A stretch of DNA of 64,000 nt from Flammeovirga yaeyamensis (GTDB lineage: Bacteria; Bacteroidota; Bacteroidia; Cytophagales; Flammeovirgaceae), in contig NZ_CP076133.1 in NCBI RefSeq assembly GCF_018736045.1, forward strand, positions 1,240,001 to 1,304,000, in the 5' to 3' direction. Numbering within the stretch: position 1 is the stretch's first letter; each line of letters starts with the position of its first letter. The notes beneath the pieces are model-generated. The model was not told the DNA's origin. It searched no databases and was given only the letters and a program-made list of their open reading frames with translations. Shown one piece after another: positions 17,926-25,571 of this stretch. The translations under genes were made by a program, and so were the position numbers.

Positions 17926-18843
17926 TTACATATGTCTTATTTCTTCAAACTTATGAATGAAAATATCTTCGATATAATTCAGTTCTTTTTTGTATTTTAA
18001 ATCTGATCTTGTCGCAAAATGTAAGGTGTTTTCTGTGGCTACTTTACCTTCCCAAACCAATTTGATTTTACCTTCTACGATATCTTTTTTGCATAGAAAA
18101 TCTGGTACCAATGCCATCCCTTCTGCTTGATATAAACATCGAATAATTGAGCTAATATTAGGAAGGATATAATTGGGTTTAAATACTGGTTTTTTTCCTA
18201 AATTTTCGAACCAAAAGCGTCTAAAATGCTCCATTTCATTAGAGGCACTGTACCAAGTTTTGGATTGAAGCACTCCATCCAATTCTTTCCAATTGCCTTC
18301 TTCAATTAGTCGATCGATCTCAGTGGTATCGACATTGTTTCCAGCGACTAAAACAATTCTTTCCTTGGCAAAGGATGTATAAGTCACCAAAGCCTTTTTG
18401 GTATCAGGAGTTTTGGGTGTAATGACTAAATCCAGCAAACCATTACTCAAATCTTTAATGAGGTCGATATGACTTCCGAACTTGGCAATTAAATCAAATT
18501 CTAAATCGGGCACTTTGTTTTCCAAAACCAATTGAAACATTTCAGAACACATGCCAATATGTACCGATGGTTTTCGTTCCTTGGAAGATCGGCGAAAATG
18601 CTGTTCAGCCTTCTCCAATTTAAGAATTGAATTGATGATGTATTCATACAAAAACTTCCCTTCCTCAGTAGGAATCATTTTACGAGTAGTTCGTTCGAAA
18701 AGCTTTTTACCAATATAGGCTTCTAAAGCATTTAAGTGGACACTTACCCCAGGTTGAGAAGAATAAAGTGCGTTGGCAGCCTTTGTTAGTGTTCCATTTT
18801 CATAGACTTCTTTGAAAGTTCTATACCATTCTAAATTGACCAT
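17926..18843 (-). CDS. LysR-family transcriptional regulator
   Basis: This 305-residue protein starts with the LysR winged helix-turn-helix (about 1-60: WYRTFKEVYENGTLTKAANA, then SSQPGVSVHLNALE). A periplasmic-binding-protein-like effector domain fills about 90-300. It is divergent from the MdaB-like gene, with facing -7 elements only about 36 bp apart. That is the classic arrangement of a LysR protein that controls its neighbour and itself. The natural prediction is a redox or quinone signal, by analogy with other LysR-quinone reductase pairs; this is inference. Confidence 0.92.
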   Translation of the reverse strand: MVNLEWYRTFKEVYENGTLTKAANALYSSQPGVSVHLNALEAYIGKKLFERTTRKMIPTEEGKFLYEYIINSILKLEKAEQHFRRSSKERKPSVHIGMCSEMFQLVLENKVPDLEFDLIAKFGSHIDLIKDLSNGLLDLVITPKTPDTKKALVTYTSFAKERIVLVAGNNVDTTEIDRLIEEGNWKELDGVLQSKTWYSASNEMEHFRRFWFENLGKKPVFKPNYILPNISSIIRCLYQAEGMALVPDFLCKKDIVEGKIKLVWEGKVATENTLHFATRSDLKYKKELNYIEDIFIHKFEEIRHM

Positions 18844-18868
18844 AATATTATCTATTAAAATATTAATA

Positions 18869-18876
18869 CAAAGGTA
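18869..18876 (-). promoter_or_regulatory. Bacteroidetes -7 element for the LysR gene
   Basis: On the minus strand this reads TACCTTTG, a perfect TAnnTTTG match 25 nt before the ATG at 18843. Confidence 0.6.
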
Positions 18877-18912
18877 TGAAATGTATTATTTTTATGATAG
18901 TAAAGAGTGCTG

Positions 18913-18920
18913 TACTTTTG
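18913..18920 (+). promoter_or_regulatory. Bacteroidetes -7 element for the MdaB-like gene
   Basis: TACTTTTG is a perfect TAnnTTTG match ending 24 nt before the ATG at 18945. A transcript from here excludes the earlier in-frame ATG at 18876, which decides the start. Confidence 0.6.
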
Positions 18921-18944
18921 TGTCATATTAAAATAATCAAAGAC

Positions 18945-19535
18945 ATGAAAAATATATTTATAATTAACGCCGCACACCCATTCGCTCATTCAGGAGGAAG
19001 ATTTAATAAAACATTGCTAGAGTTTACCAGTAATTATTATTCATCAAAGGAAGATATAGAAGTTAGAACAACTCAAATAGGGGACGAATATGATCCAATG
19101 AAAGAAGTTGAAAACTTTAAATGGGCCGATGTTGTCATTTATCACGTTCCAATTTGGTGGTTCCAAGTACCTAACGGGTTTAAAGAATATATTGATCAAG
19201 TATTTACAGCCGGACATCAAAACGGTATTTATAAACACGATGGAAGAAGCCGTAAAAATCCGGATATTAATTATGGGACAGGAGGGATGTTACAAGGGAC
19301 AAAATATGTGTTGACTACTAGTTGGAATGCTCCTCATACAGCCTTTACCATGGAAAATGAGTTCTTCCAACAAAAAAGTGTCGATGAAGGAGTAATGTTT
19401 GGTTTCCATAGAATGAATGCTTTTACAGGAATGGAATTGGTAGATACACATCATTTTTACGATATGGAAAAGAATGCAGACGTTCCAAAAGAATTAGAAA
19501 AATATAATCAGTTTTTAGAAGAGTTGAGTTTCTAG
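18945..19535 (+). CDS. NAD(P)H-dependent quinone reductase, MdaB-like
   Basis: This 196-residue flavodoxin-fold protein opens with MKNIFIINAAHPFAHSGG, where the first beta strand and the phosphate-binding loop for FAD/FMN lie. It also carries the family-typical YHVPIWWFQVPNGFKEYIDQ (about 66-85) and a TTSWNAPHTAF block. MdaB enzymes reduce quinones by two electrons and protect against oxidative and electrophile stress in the cytoplasm. Length matches MdaB (about 193). I set the start at 18945 instead of the first in-frame ATG at 18876 because of the -7 element at 18913-18920 and the family length. The divergent LysR gene is its probable regulator. Confidence 0.88.
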   Translation: MKNIFIINAAHPFAHSGGRFNKTLLEFTSNYYSSKEDIEVRTTQIGDEYDPMKEVENFKWADVVIYHVPIWWFQVPNGFKEYIDQVFTAGHQNGIYKHDGRSRKNPDINYGTGGMLQGTKYVLTTSWNAPHTAFTMENEFFQQKSVDEGVMFGFHRMNAFTGMELVDTHHFYDMEKNADVPKELEKYNQFLEELSF

Positions 19536-19553
19536 AGAATGATGAAAAATATA

Positions 19554-19581
19554 AAACCCCGCAATGTTTTTTGTGGGGTTT
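19554..19581. terminator. Bidirectional terminator between quinone reductase and antitoxin-like gene
   Basis: AAACCCCGCA (19554-19563) pairs with TGTGGGGTTT (19572-19581), with one G-U pair. It overlaps the stop codon of the minus-strand gene. Confidence 0.75.
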
Positions 19582-19792
19582 ATTCATTATAGAATAGATC
19601 TTTCGCTGATTTGAGTGATTTCTTACCCTCTTCATATAACTTCACATCATTAAATGCTTCGGTTAAATTTTGAATGGCTTTACCTTTTTCCTTATCCTCT
19701 ACCTCTTTTATGATATCTATATAGTCTAAGCTCTTTAAAAGCTCCATAAAAAAAGGAACTCTTTTATCATCAATATCTAATATAACTTTCAT
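19580..19792 (-). CDS. Lone antitoxin-like small protein
   Basis: This 70-residue protein begins MKVILDIDDKRVPFFMELLK and has a helical, charged second half ending in KSAKDLF. This is the pattern of a large Bacteroidetes family of small proteins often encoded next to RelE/ParE-type toxins and annotated as their antitoxins. Here no toxin gene adjoins: upstream is a bare 112-bp gap to a barrel protein, and downstream is the convergent quinone reductase. It may be an orphan antitoxin or have another role. The family call rests on the N-terminal pattern. Confidence 0.65.
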   Translation of the reverse strand: MKVILDIDDKRVPFFMELLKSLDYIDIIKEVEDKEKGKAIQNLTEAFNDVKLYEEGKKSLKSAKDLFYNE

Positions 19793-19904
19793 AATTATTT
19801 TCTTTTATACACAAATATACGATTTAATCTTTGGATGAGTTTAATTACAATAAGTTATAATGTTAGTATAATATTGAAATTCATAGCAATAAGTAATATT
19901 TGAA

Positions 19905-20630
19905 TTAGTTACTCTTTGGGACAGGCACCTCAATAAAAGGAATTGTCACAATAAATTGTAATACATTAATATTAGAACTTAAAGAGACATTATCGCTAAA
20001 ACTATTTGATAACCCCATGACATATCTCAATCTTAAATCGAGACCTTTTCCTTCCCGAACTTTTCCAAAACTTTTGACCACCTCAAAAGCCCAATTATAA
20101 TTCACACTTCGAAAAGAGTTTTTGATATCCTGATTTATGGTCGCTTCATTCCCATTTTTTAGATCTAATTCTGTTATTTCCGTTGCCTGATTTAAAAACG
20201 AAAATTGTGGGCCAGTACCAAAATGCCAACTATCCGATACCGAATATCGCACTAAGATAGGGACATCAAAATATCTGACCGACCAAGAAGTATTGATTTC
20301 TGAAATTAGTGAATCGGCGAAATTGGGAACAGGTAATATCTTAGGAGTATTTCTTCGACTACGATCACTGATCATTTTAAATTCAGCTACCAATTGAAAC
20401 TTATCAGATATCTTGGTATGTGTACCCAATCCAAAGTTCCATCCAATCTGTACATCTCCAGGGGCATTCTGATAAAAAGAAGTATTTGCCCCAACATCTA
20501 AACTTAAATGGAAGTTTTCTGAAGCTACTTTATCTCCGAAGATGAGTACAAGTATGGCGGCTTGACCGTTGCAAATAGTTGTGCTAAAAATAAAAAAGAG
20601 TAAAGTAATTGTTAAGTTTTTGATGTTCAT
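19905..20630 (-). CDS. Outer-membrane beta-barrel protein (PorT-like fold)
   Basis: This 241-residue protein has a signal peptide (to about TTICNG, residue 23). Alternating hydrophobic strands such as WNFGLGTHTKISDKFQLVAE and YFDVPILVRYSVSDSWHFGT resemble the outer membrane beta-barrel (OMP_b-brl_2 / PorT-like) family of Bacteroidetes. Such barrels are small, of unknown individual function. It seems monocistronic. The 20631-20853 gap holds promoter DNA for the next, divergent gene. Confidence 0.75.
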   Translation of the reverse strand: MNIKNLTITLLFFIFSTTICNGQAAILVLIFGDKVASENFHLSLDVGANTSFYQNAPGDVQIGWNFGLGTHTKISDKFQLVAEFKMISDRSRRNTPKILPVPNFADSLISEINTSWSVRYFDVPILVRYSVSDSWHFGTGPQFSFLNQATEITELDLKNGNEATINQDIKNSFRSVNYNWAFEVVKSFGKVREGKGLDLRLRYVMGLSNSFSDNVSLSSNINVLQFIVTIPFIEVPVPKSN

Positions 20631-20822
20631 ATCAAAATGTTGATTTTGGTGAAATGCCGTGTTTTTGGTATTACTATTTTAAATACATTTTAATTTAGGG
20701 AAAATAAAGATCAATTAAAATTTATTCAGTATCTGTCATTATCACAAGCATACAAATTAAATTTTGCTACATCTTTTCTACTTCATGCAACAATATCAAT
20801 AGTTTACCTCAATTCTGATGAT

Positions 20823-20830
20823 TAACTTTG
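20823..20830 (+). promoter_or_regulatory. Bacteroidetes -7 element for the Tat-exported isomerase-like gene
   Basis: TAACTTTG is a perfect TAnnTTTG match ending 23 nt before the ATG at 20854. It lies within the longer reading frame that begins at 20818, so that upstream ATG is unlikely to be used. Confidence 0.6.
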
Positions 20831-20853
20831 TAATACCAATAAACCTAACAAAA

Positions 20854-21777
20854 ATGCAGTATTCAAGACGACAAATAATCAAACAACTTTTTACCTCTTT
20901 TATCGGATCCACATTAATTCCACAATCTATTTTTTCTATGGATGATTTTACAAAAAAGTATATCGACAACATTGGTCTTCAGCTTTGGACGGTAAGGAAT
21001 GAGCTTTCAAGAGATTTAACAAAAACATTACAAAGCATTTCTGATTTTGGTTACCAACAGTTGGAAGGAATGAATCTTCCTCAAGTGATGTCCATAAAAG
21101 ATCAAGCAAATGATGTTGACTTAGAAATTAGAAGTACTTTTTTCCAATGGACTTATCTCACCAATAATTGGGAATTGGCCAACTCCAGAGGAATTCAGAA
21201 AATAAAAGGAGTAAGCGATGTGGAATCCTTAGTAGAACTATCCCATAAACTTGGACTGAAGAACCTCACTTTTGGATATCTCTTCCCAGAAGAACGATCA
21301 GTAGAAGATTATAAAAAATGGGTGGATGCACTTCATAAAATGGGAGAGTTGTGTCAGCAAGCTGATATTACATTATCCTATCATAACCATGCGTTTGAGT
21401 TCAAAGACGAACAAGGAATAACTCCATTTCAAGTACTTGTCGACCGATTAGATCCCGAATTAGTGAAATTTGAATTAGACGTTTTCTGGGTGAAAGCGGC
21501 AGGGTTGGATCCTTTAAAAATGATGCAACAACTTGATGGAAGAATAAGCCACCTTCACCTAAAGGAATTAAAGAACACCAATTATATACAATTTGATGAT
21601 CAGACGATGCCACACGAACAATTCGTGGCTTTAGGAGAAGGGATAATTGAGTTCCAATCCATATTAAAAGAAGCCTCAAGACAGAAAATCAAAAGTTGTT
21701 TTGTAGAGCAAGATCATGCAGAAGCACCTCTAGAAAGCATCCAAAAGAGTATCAATTTTCTTAGAGAAATCACCTAA
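20854..21777 (+). CDS. Sugar phosphate isomerase/epimerase-like TIM-barrel protein, Tat-exported
   Basis: From the ATG at 20854 the protein has 307 residues and begins MQYSRRQIIKQLF, a twin-arginine signal (SRRQIIK) followed by a hydrophobic stretch. It should be folded in the cytoplasm and exported. The body is a xylose-isomerase-like TIM barrel with the family metal-site strands: SYHNHAFEF, KFELDVFWVKAAGLD, ISHLHLKE and a final CFVEQDHA. Such proteins isomerise or epimerise sugars, but exported Bacteroidetes members usually have unknown substrates. The longer frame from 20818 would hide the Tat motif inside the protein. Confidence 0.82.
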   Translation: MQYSRRQIIKQLFTSFIGSTLIPQSIFSMDDFTKKYIDNIGLQLWTVRNELSRDLTKTLQSISDFGYQQLEGMNLPQVMSIKDQANDVDLEIRSTFFQWTYLTNNWELANSRGIQKIKGVSDVESLVELSHKLGLKNLTFGYLFPEERSVEDYKKWVDALHKMGELCQQADITLSYHNHAFEFKDEQGITPFQVLVDRLDPELVKFELDVFWVKAAGLDPLKMMQQLDGRISHLHLKELKNTNYIQFDDQTMPHEQFVALGEGIIEFQSILKEASRQKIKSCFVEQDHAEAPLESIQKSINFLREIT

Positions 21778-21781
21778 AAAA

Positions 21782-23242
21782 TCACTCATTAAACTCCTGC
21801 AATTCATCTCTGATATTCTTAGGAAAAGTCTTCTTCGCCAAATACAACTCCTTCACTTTTTCATCTTTATTGACAGTTTCATCCAAATAATAGATATAAT
21901 TGAGGTGTAAATAATAGATCAGAATACGATTGTAAGTATCCAGTGACTCGTCTTTAATCATACTCAACATTTCCTGTTCAATATCTTCTTGATATTTCGT
22001 CTCTGCCAAAGCACGCCCTAATCGACGAATACTCCCATAATAATGTTTGGGTCCACAGTTTTCTACTCTTAGAGTGATGCCCAATAGCAAATCCTTAACA
22101 TTAAAATTGAGCTCCTCTAACTCTTTGATATAGGTATTTCTAGCTCCTTGTGCATAACTACCATCCGACATTCTTGAAAAATTATCGTTCATGATATCCA
22201 TATGTGCTCTCAAGAAAATTTCCCAGTTGATTGTTTCTGCAGATAGTTGTGCAATCTCGAAGGCATGATCCCTTGGGCGAGAATCCATAGAACATTGTCC
22301 CCAAACTTCTCTGCTTCTTTTTAGTTGAAGCTCTGTTTCTTTGGAGTAGTATTGACCAACCAATGCTTCAAAACTTTCAGTTGAACCACCCTCTGTTAGT
22401 CCTTCATTAATAGCCTCCAGTAAATATTTTTGGAACTCTGATCGCTGACTATTTTGTTCCCTTACTATTTTTTGTTCTTCAAGGTATTCATTTCGCCTAA
22501 TACCAAATTCTTTATACGTTTCCTTTTTGCTTTTTTTTGGGTAATCAGGTAAACCAGTATCGATAAACTGATAAAATGCCTCTATCTTAGGACCTCTTTC
22601 CCACTCGTTGTATTTATTGTTTTCTGCATCACTCAAAAGAATTCTAGCAGTAGTATCAATCATACATTCAGAATACTGTACCATACGAGCATATTTCTTT
22701 GGGAGTGATAAAGATTCAAATTCTGTGATAAAATAAATGCCTTTTAATGATGCATCTGAGTATTTTGATTTTTCTTCAAAAGCAAAAAGTGTTTCTCCTT
22801 TTACTTGTGAATCAATATAGGCTGAATCAAATCCCATAAGGCGTTTGTCATTTAAAATATCTGTAAACTTTGTTCCTACCTTATCCTTTCTCCAAATTTT
22901 ATGATGTGACCTCCTAAATATGCGTTCTTCATTAATTTTAGTATTGGGGTATTTCTTAACTAATTGTTGAAACCCTATACCATTTTTTAAATCCTCATAA
23001 GCGGCATTGACATCCTCTTTTGCCACATTAAACGATATCCCTTTAGCAGTAGCAACACTTAAATACTCCCGATCCAAATCACATCGATTAAAATCCAGAT
23101 TAATTGAATCGACAATTACTTGCAATTGATGCATAGTGGTGTCATTATAAATCAAACCGTTTTGATAAATTTTGAATTCATCACTTTGAGCAAAAGCAAT
23201 AGAACATTGAAGGATAGATAGTATTAGAATGAAGTATTTCAT
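21782..23242 (-). CDS. Secreted protein of unknown function
   Basis: The signal peptide of this 486-residue protein ends at SIAFAQ, residue 19. The rest is charged, mostly helical, without a motif I recognise. An N-terminal part with DYYSxATAKG-like text and helix-rich repeats around 240-420 suggests a mainly alpha-helical fold. It converges with the isomerase gene with only 4 bp between the stop codons and no terminator. The start is followed by a clean signal peptide, so the ATG at 23242 is secure. Confidence 0.65.
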   Translation of the reverse strand: MKYFILILSILQCSIAFAQSDEFKIYQNGLIYNDTTMHQLQVIVDSINLDFNRCDLDREYLSVATAKGISFNVAKEDVNAAYEDLKNGIGFQQLVKKYPNTKINEERIFRRSHHKIWRKDKVGTKFTDILNDKRLMGFDSAYIDSQVKGETLFAFEEKSKYSDASLKGIYFITEFESLSLPKKYARMVQYSECMIDTTARILLSDAENNKYNEWERGPKIEAFYQFIDTGLPDYPKKSKKETYKEFGIRRNEYLEEQKIVREQNSQRSEFQKYLLEAINEGLTEGGSTESFEALVGQYYSKETELQLKRSREVWGQCSMDSRPRDHAFEIAQLSAETINWEIFLRAHMDIMNDNFSRMSDGSYAQGARNTYIKELEELNFNVKDLLLGITLRVENCGPKHYYGSIRRLGRALAETKYQEDIEQEMLSMIKDESLDTYNRILIYYLHLNYIYYLDETVNKDEKVKELYLAKKTFPKNIRDELQEFNE

Positions 23243-23463
23243 AAGAGTAACATTAATTAGTTTTAAGTAGATCGTACTATAAAGAAAGGACTTTTTGATG
23301 AATCGTTGTAACTAAGTTCGTTAAAGTTAGTGAAAAGAATATTTGGCAAAAACCTGCTTTTATGCAGAATAAAAATTGAATTTTAACAAGATGTGAATAA
23401 AAAGTAACAAAGCACTTGCGTTGTTATAATTTATTTACTTTATTGCGTTAGATAATTAAACAA

Positions 23464-23553
23464 ATGGCTTTCAATTTAAGAAACATATCGCCCTTCATTT
23501 TACCTTGTAAGGATCTAGGATTACAAGGATTACAGCCTATCTTCAACTGCTGA
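23464..23553 (+). other. 29-codon leader reading frame overlapping a hairpin upstream of the cyanophycin-type locus
   Basis: In the 387-bp gap before 23630 an ATG at 23464 opens a 29-codon frame (MAFNLRNISPFILPCKDLG... ending IFNC) that stops at 23553. Within it CCTTGTAA (23503-23510) and TTACAAGG (23521-23528) form a perfect 8-bp stem with a 10-nt loop. A weak -7-like TACTTTAT lies at 23436-23443. It could be a small peptide, a leader peptide or just a structured 5' leader. I cannot tell which from one copy. Confidence 0.35.
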
Positions 23554-23629
23554 TTAAGGATTCATACCTCTTTTTTATAATCACATATTTTTTCTTTTTC
23601 TCTTTCAAATCAACATTCATTTTTGATTC

Positions 23630-25549
23630 ATGAGACAGAACTACTATTTATTATTAGCTGTCCTTGTATCTTCTTTGTTTAGTTCATGTTTGTTCGCTCA
23701 AAATTCACCCTTACTTTTAGTAGGTGGTGGAAGCGAAGAAAACGGTGGTTGGTCAGACGAACCTTATCAATGGTTTGTGGATCAGTCCATGAACAAAAAA
23801 ATAGCAATTATCTCATACGCTGAAGTGGAAAGTGATTGGTTAAGCAATTATTTTATATCACTCGGGGCAGAAGAAGCAAAGGACTTTAAGATTGATCGTA
23901 CTGGGGCGGAAGATACTCAATTAATAGCCGAATTGGAGGCGTATGATGGGTTTTTCTTTAAAGGTGGTGATCAAAACAGATATTATAACTTTTACAACAA
24001 CACGGCTTTTAAGTCACTATTACTTGAGAAAATTGATAAGGGAGCAGTACTTGGAGGTACTTCTGCAGGAATGGCGATCTTATCTTCAATAGTATATACA
24101 GCGGATAACGGTAGTCTTTATCCAGAAGACGGTTTGTCGTCTATGGATGCTCGTTATTTTACGTTTGCAGATGATTTTCTAAATGTATTACCAAATACAA
24201 TGGTCGACACACACTTTGCTGAACGTGGTAGAATGCCTCGATTAGTCAGTATGTTAGCCTATTGGAATATTCACCAACCCAACCAAAATGTTTTGGGAAT
24301 AGGGGTGGACGATCGTACCGCTTTATGTATTGATGAAAATAGAATTGGTACTGTTCATGGAACAGGAGCAGTTACATTTATCGAGTTAAATTCTTCTCAT
24401 AACATTGATAAAAGCCACCCGTTACAGTTATCAAATACAAGTTTGATTAGCTGTGTAAATGGACAACAATTTGATATCAATAAGAAGGAAAAAACCTCTA
24501 CGGATTCGATTGATAAATTGTATAATTCTAATATATCATCCAGTAACGTTACACTGTATAATGGTGCTAATTACCTTTCAATTTTAGAAGGTTTAACATC
24601 AAAAACGCTTTTGGTGTATGATGGAATTAAGACAACAGTGGATAAAACTTCCGATGATCAACTATTGGTTTTGGACATTCGCAATTTTCCATCATCAAAT
24701 TTAGAGGATTTTAGAACACAGTTGATGGCTACCAAAGAGGTGGTTTTACTTCCGATTGATTCATCTTTACTAGATGATTTTAAAGAAGAAAATTCGGTAC
24801 TTCATTTAGTATGGAATGCGATGAAAAGTAGTGAGACAAAAGTACATGTTTTCGACGAGGCCATTCCTTTTGTTGGAGAAAAGTATGCTTCTAACGTGTA
24901 TTCTAAAGACAATGCAGCTTACACTGGAACGCTTTCCTACAGAGAGGGACTTGGTTTATTGGAAAAAGCAATGATCATGACTGATCTCTTTTCGAATAGT
25001 GATTACAACGAGAATACCACTGCCGTATTTCAGGAAGCATTATTCTCTCAGGATATCAATTGGTGTGTAGGTCTAACCGATAAGAGTGAATTACAATTTG
25101 AGGTCATCGATAATCAATGGAATTTGACTTATACAGGGGAGAAATCGTCGATTATTACGGAGAATTATTCTGATGCTTATACCACTGCGGATAGTAAAAG
25201 AGCCATAGCGGGTTTTCAGGATGTCCGAACTCATGTGATGTACAATAATACCATATCACTTCAAGAGGTAAACTTCCAGAATTACGAACCTACTTTTGAT
25301 GATATCATCAGTTCACTTCCGTCTTCGGATACATCAAGTATTCTGTGGAAGCACAATCAATTATTTTTTCAGCATAGAGCAAATAGAAATATTCAGCTAA
25401 TTGATTTGCAGGGAATGGTTCATCTAAATATTACGACAGATCAAGAAATTGTTGATTTTCCAATTCAATCTGTATCACCCATGATTATTAGGGTGACAAA
25501 TCTCTCATCTCGAGGACAAACAACATTAAAAATACAATCAACTAAGTAA
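23630..25549 (+). CDS. Exported cyanophycinase-family (peptidase S51) protein with long C-terminal extension
   Basis: The N-terminal ~300 residues of this 639-residue protein are a cyanophycinase-like serine peptidase. Features are a signal sequence (to about residue 23; LFSSC could also be a lipobox), FKGGDQNRYY with Gln115, the nucleophile elbow GGTSAGMAIL with Ser145, and DTHFAERGRMPRL with His195. Cyanophycinases cut poly-Asp-Arg (cyanophycin) from the C-terminal end into beta-Asp-Arg. Residues about 300-570 are an extra region with no recognised domain. The last ~60 residues (IQLIDLQGMVH ... TTLKIQ) resemble a divergent T9SS sorting domain. It starts the cluster, 22 nt before SusC. S51 relatives also include alpha-aspartyl dipeptidases. 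Confidence 0.82.
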   Translation: MRQNYYLLLAVLVSSLFSSCLFAQNSPLLLVGGGSEENGGWSDEPYQWFVDQSMNKKIAIISYAEVESDWLSNYFISLGAEEAKDFKIDRTGAEDTQLIAELEAYDGFFFKGGDQNRYYNFYNNTAFKSLLLEKIDKGAVLGGTSAGMAILSSIVYTADNGSLYPEDGLSSMDARYFTFADDFLNVLPNTMVDTHFAERGRMPRLVSMLAYWNIHQPNQNVLGIGVDDRTALCIDENRIGTVHGTGAVTFIELNSSHNIDKSHPLQLSNTSLISCVNGQQFDINKKEKTSTDSIDKLYNSNISSSNVTLYNGANYLSILEGLTSKTLLVYDGIKTTVDKTSDDQLLVLDIRNFPSSNLEDFRTQLMATKEVVLLPIDSSLLDDFKEENSVLHLVWNAMKSSETKVHVFDEAIPFVGEKYASNVYSKDNAAYTGTLSYREGLGLLEKAMIMTDLFSNSDYNENTTAVFQEALFSQDINWCVGLTDKSELQFEVIDNQWNLTYTGEKSSIITENYSDAYTTADSKRAIAGFQDVRTHVMYNNTISLQEVNFQNYEPTFDDIISSLPSSDTSSILWKHNQLFFQHRANRNIQLIDLQGMVHLNITTDQEIVDFPIQSVSPMIIRVTNLSSRGQTTLKIQSTK

Positions 25550-25571
25550 GGGGTACCCAAGCTTAATTATT

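Noticed and set aside
23464-23553. The 29-codon frame as a RiPP precursor
   Set aside because: Two cysteines and a short leader are not enough; no maturase, protease or exporter typical of RiPP clusters adjoins it.
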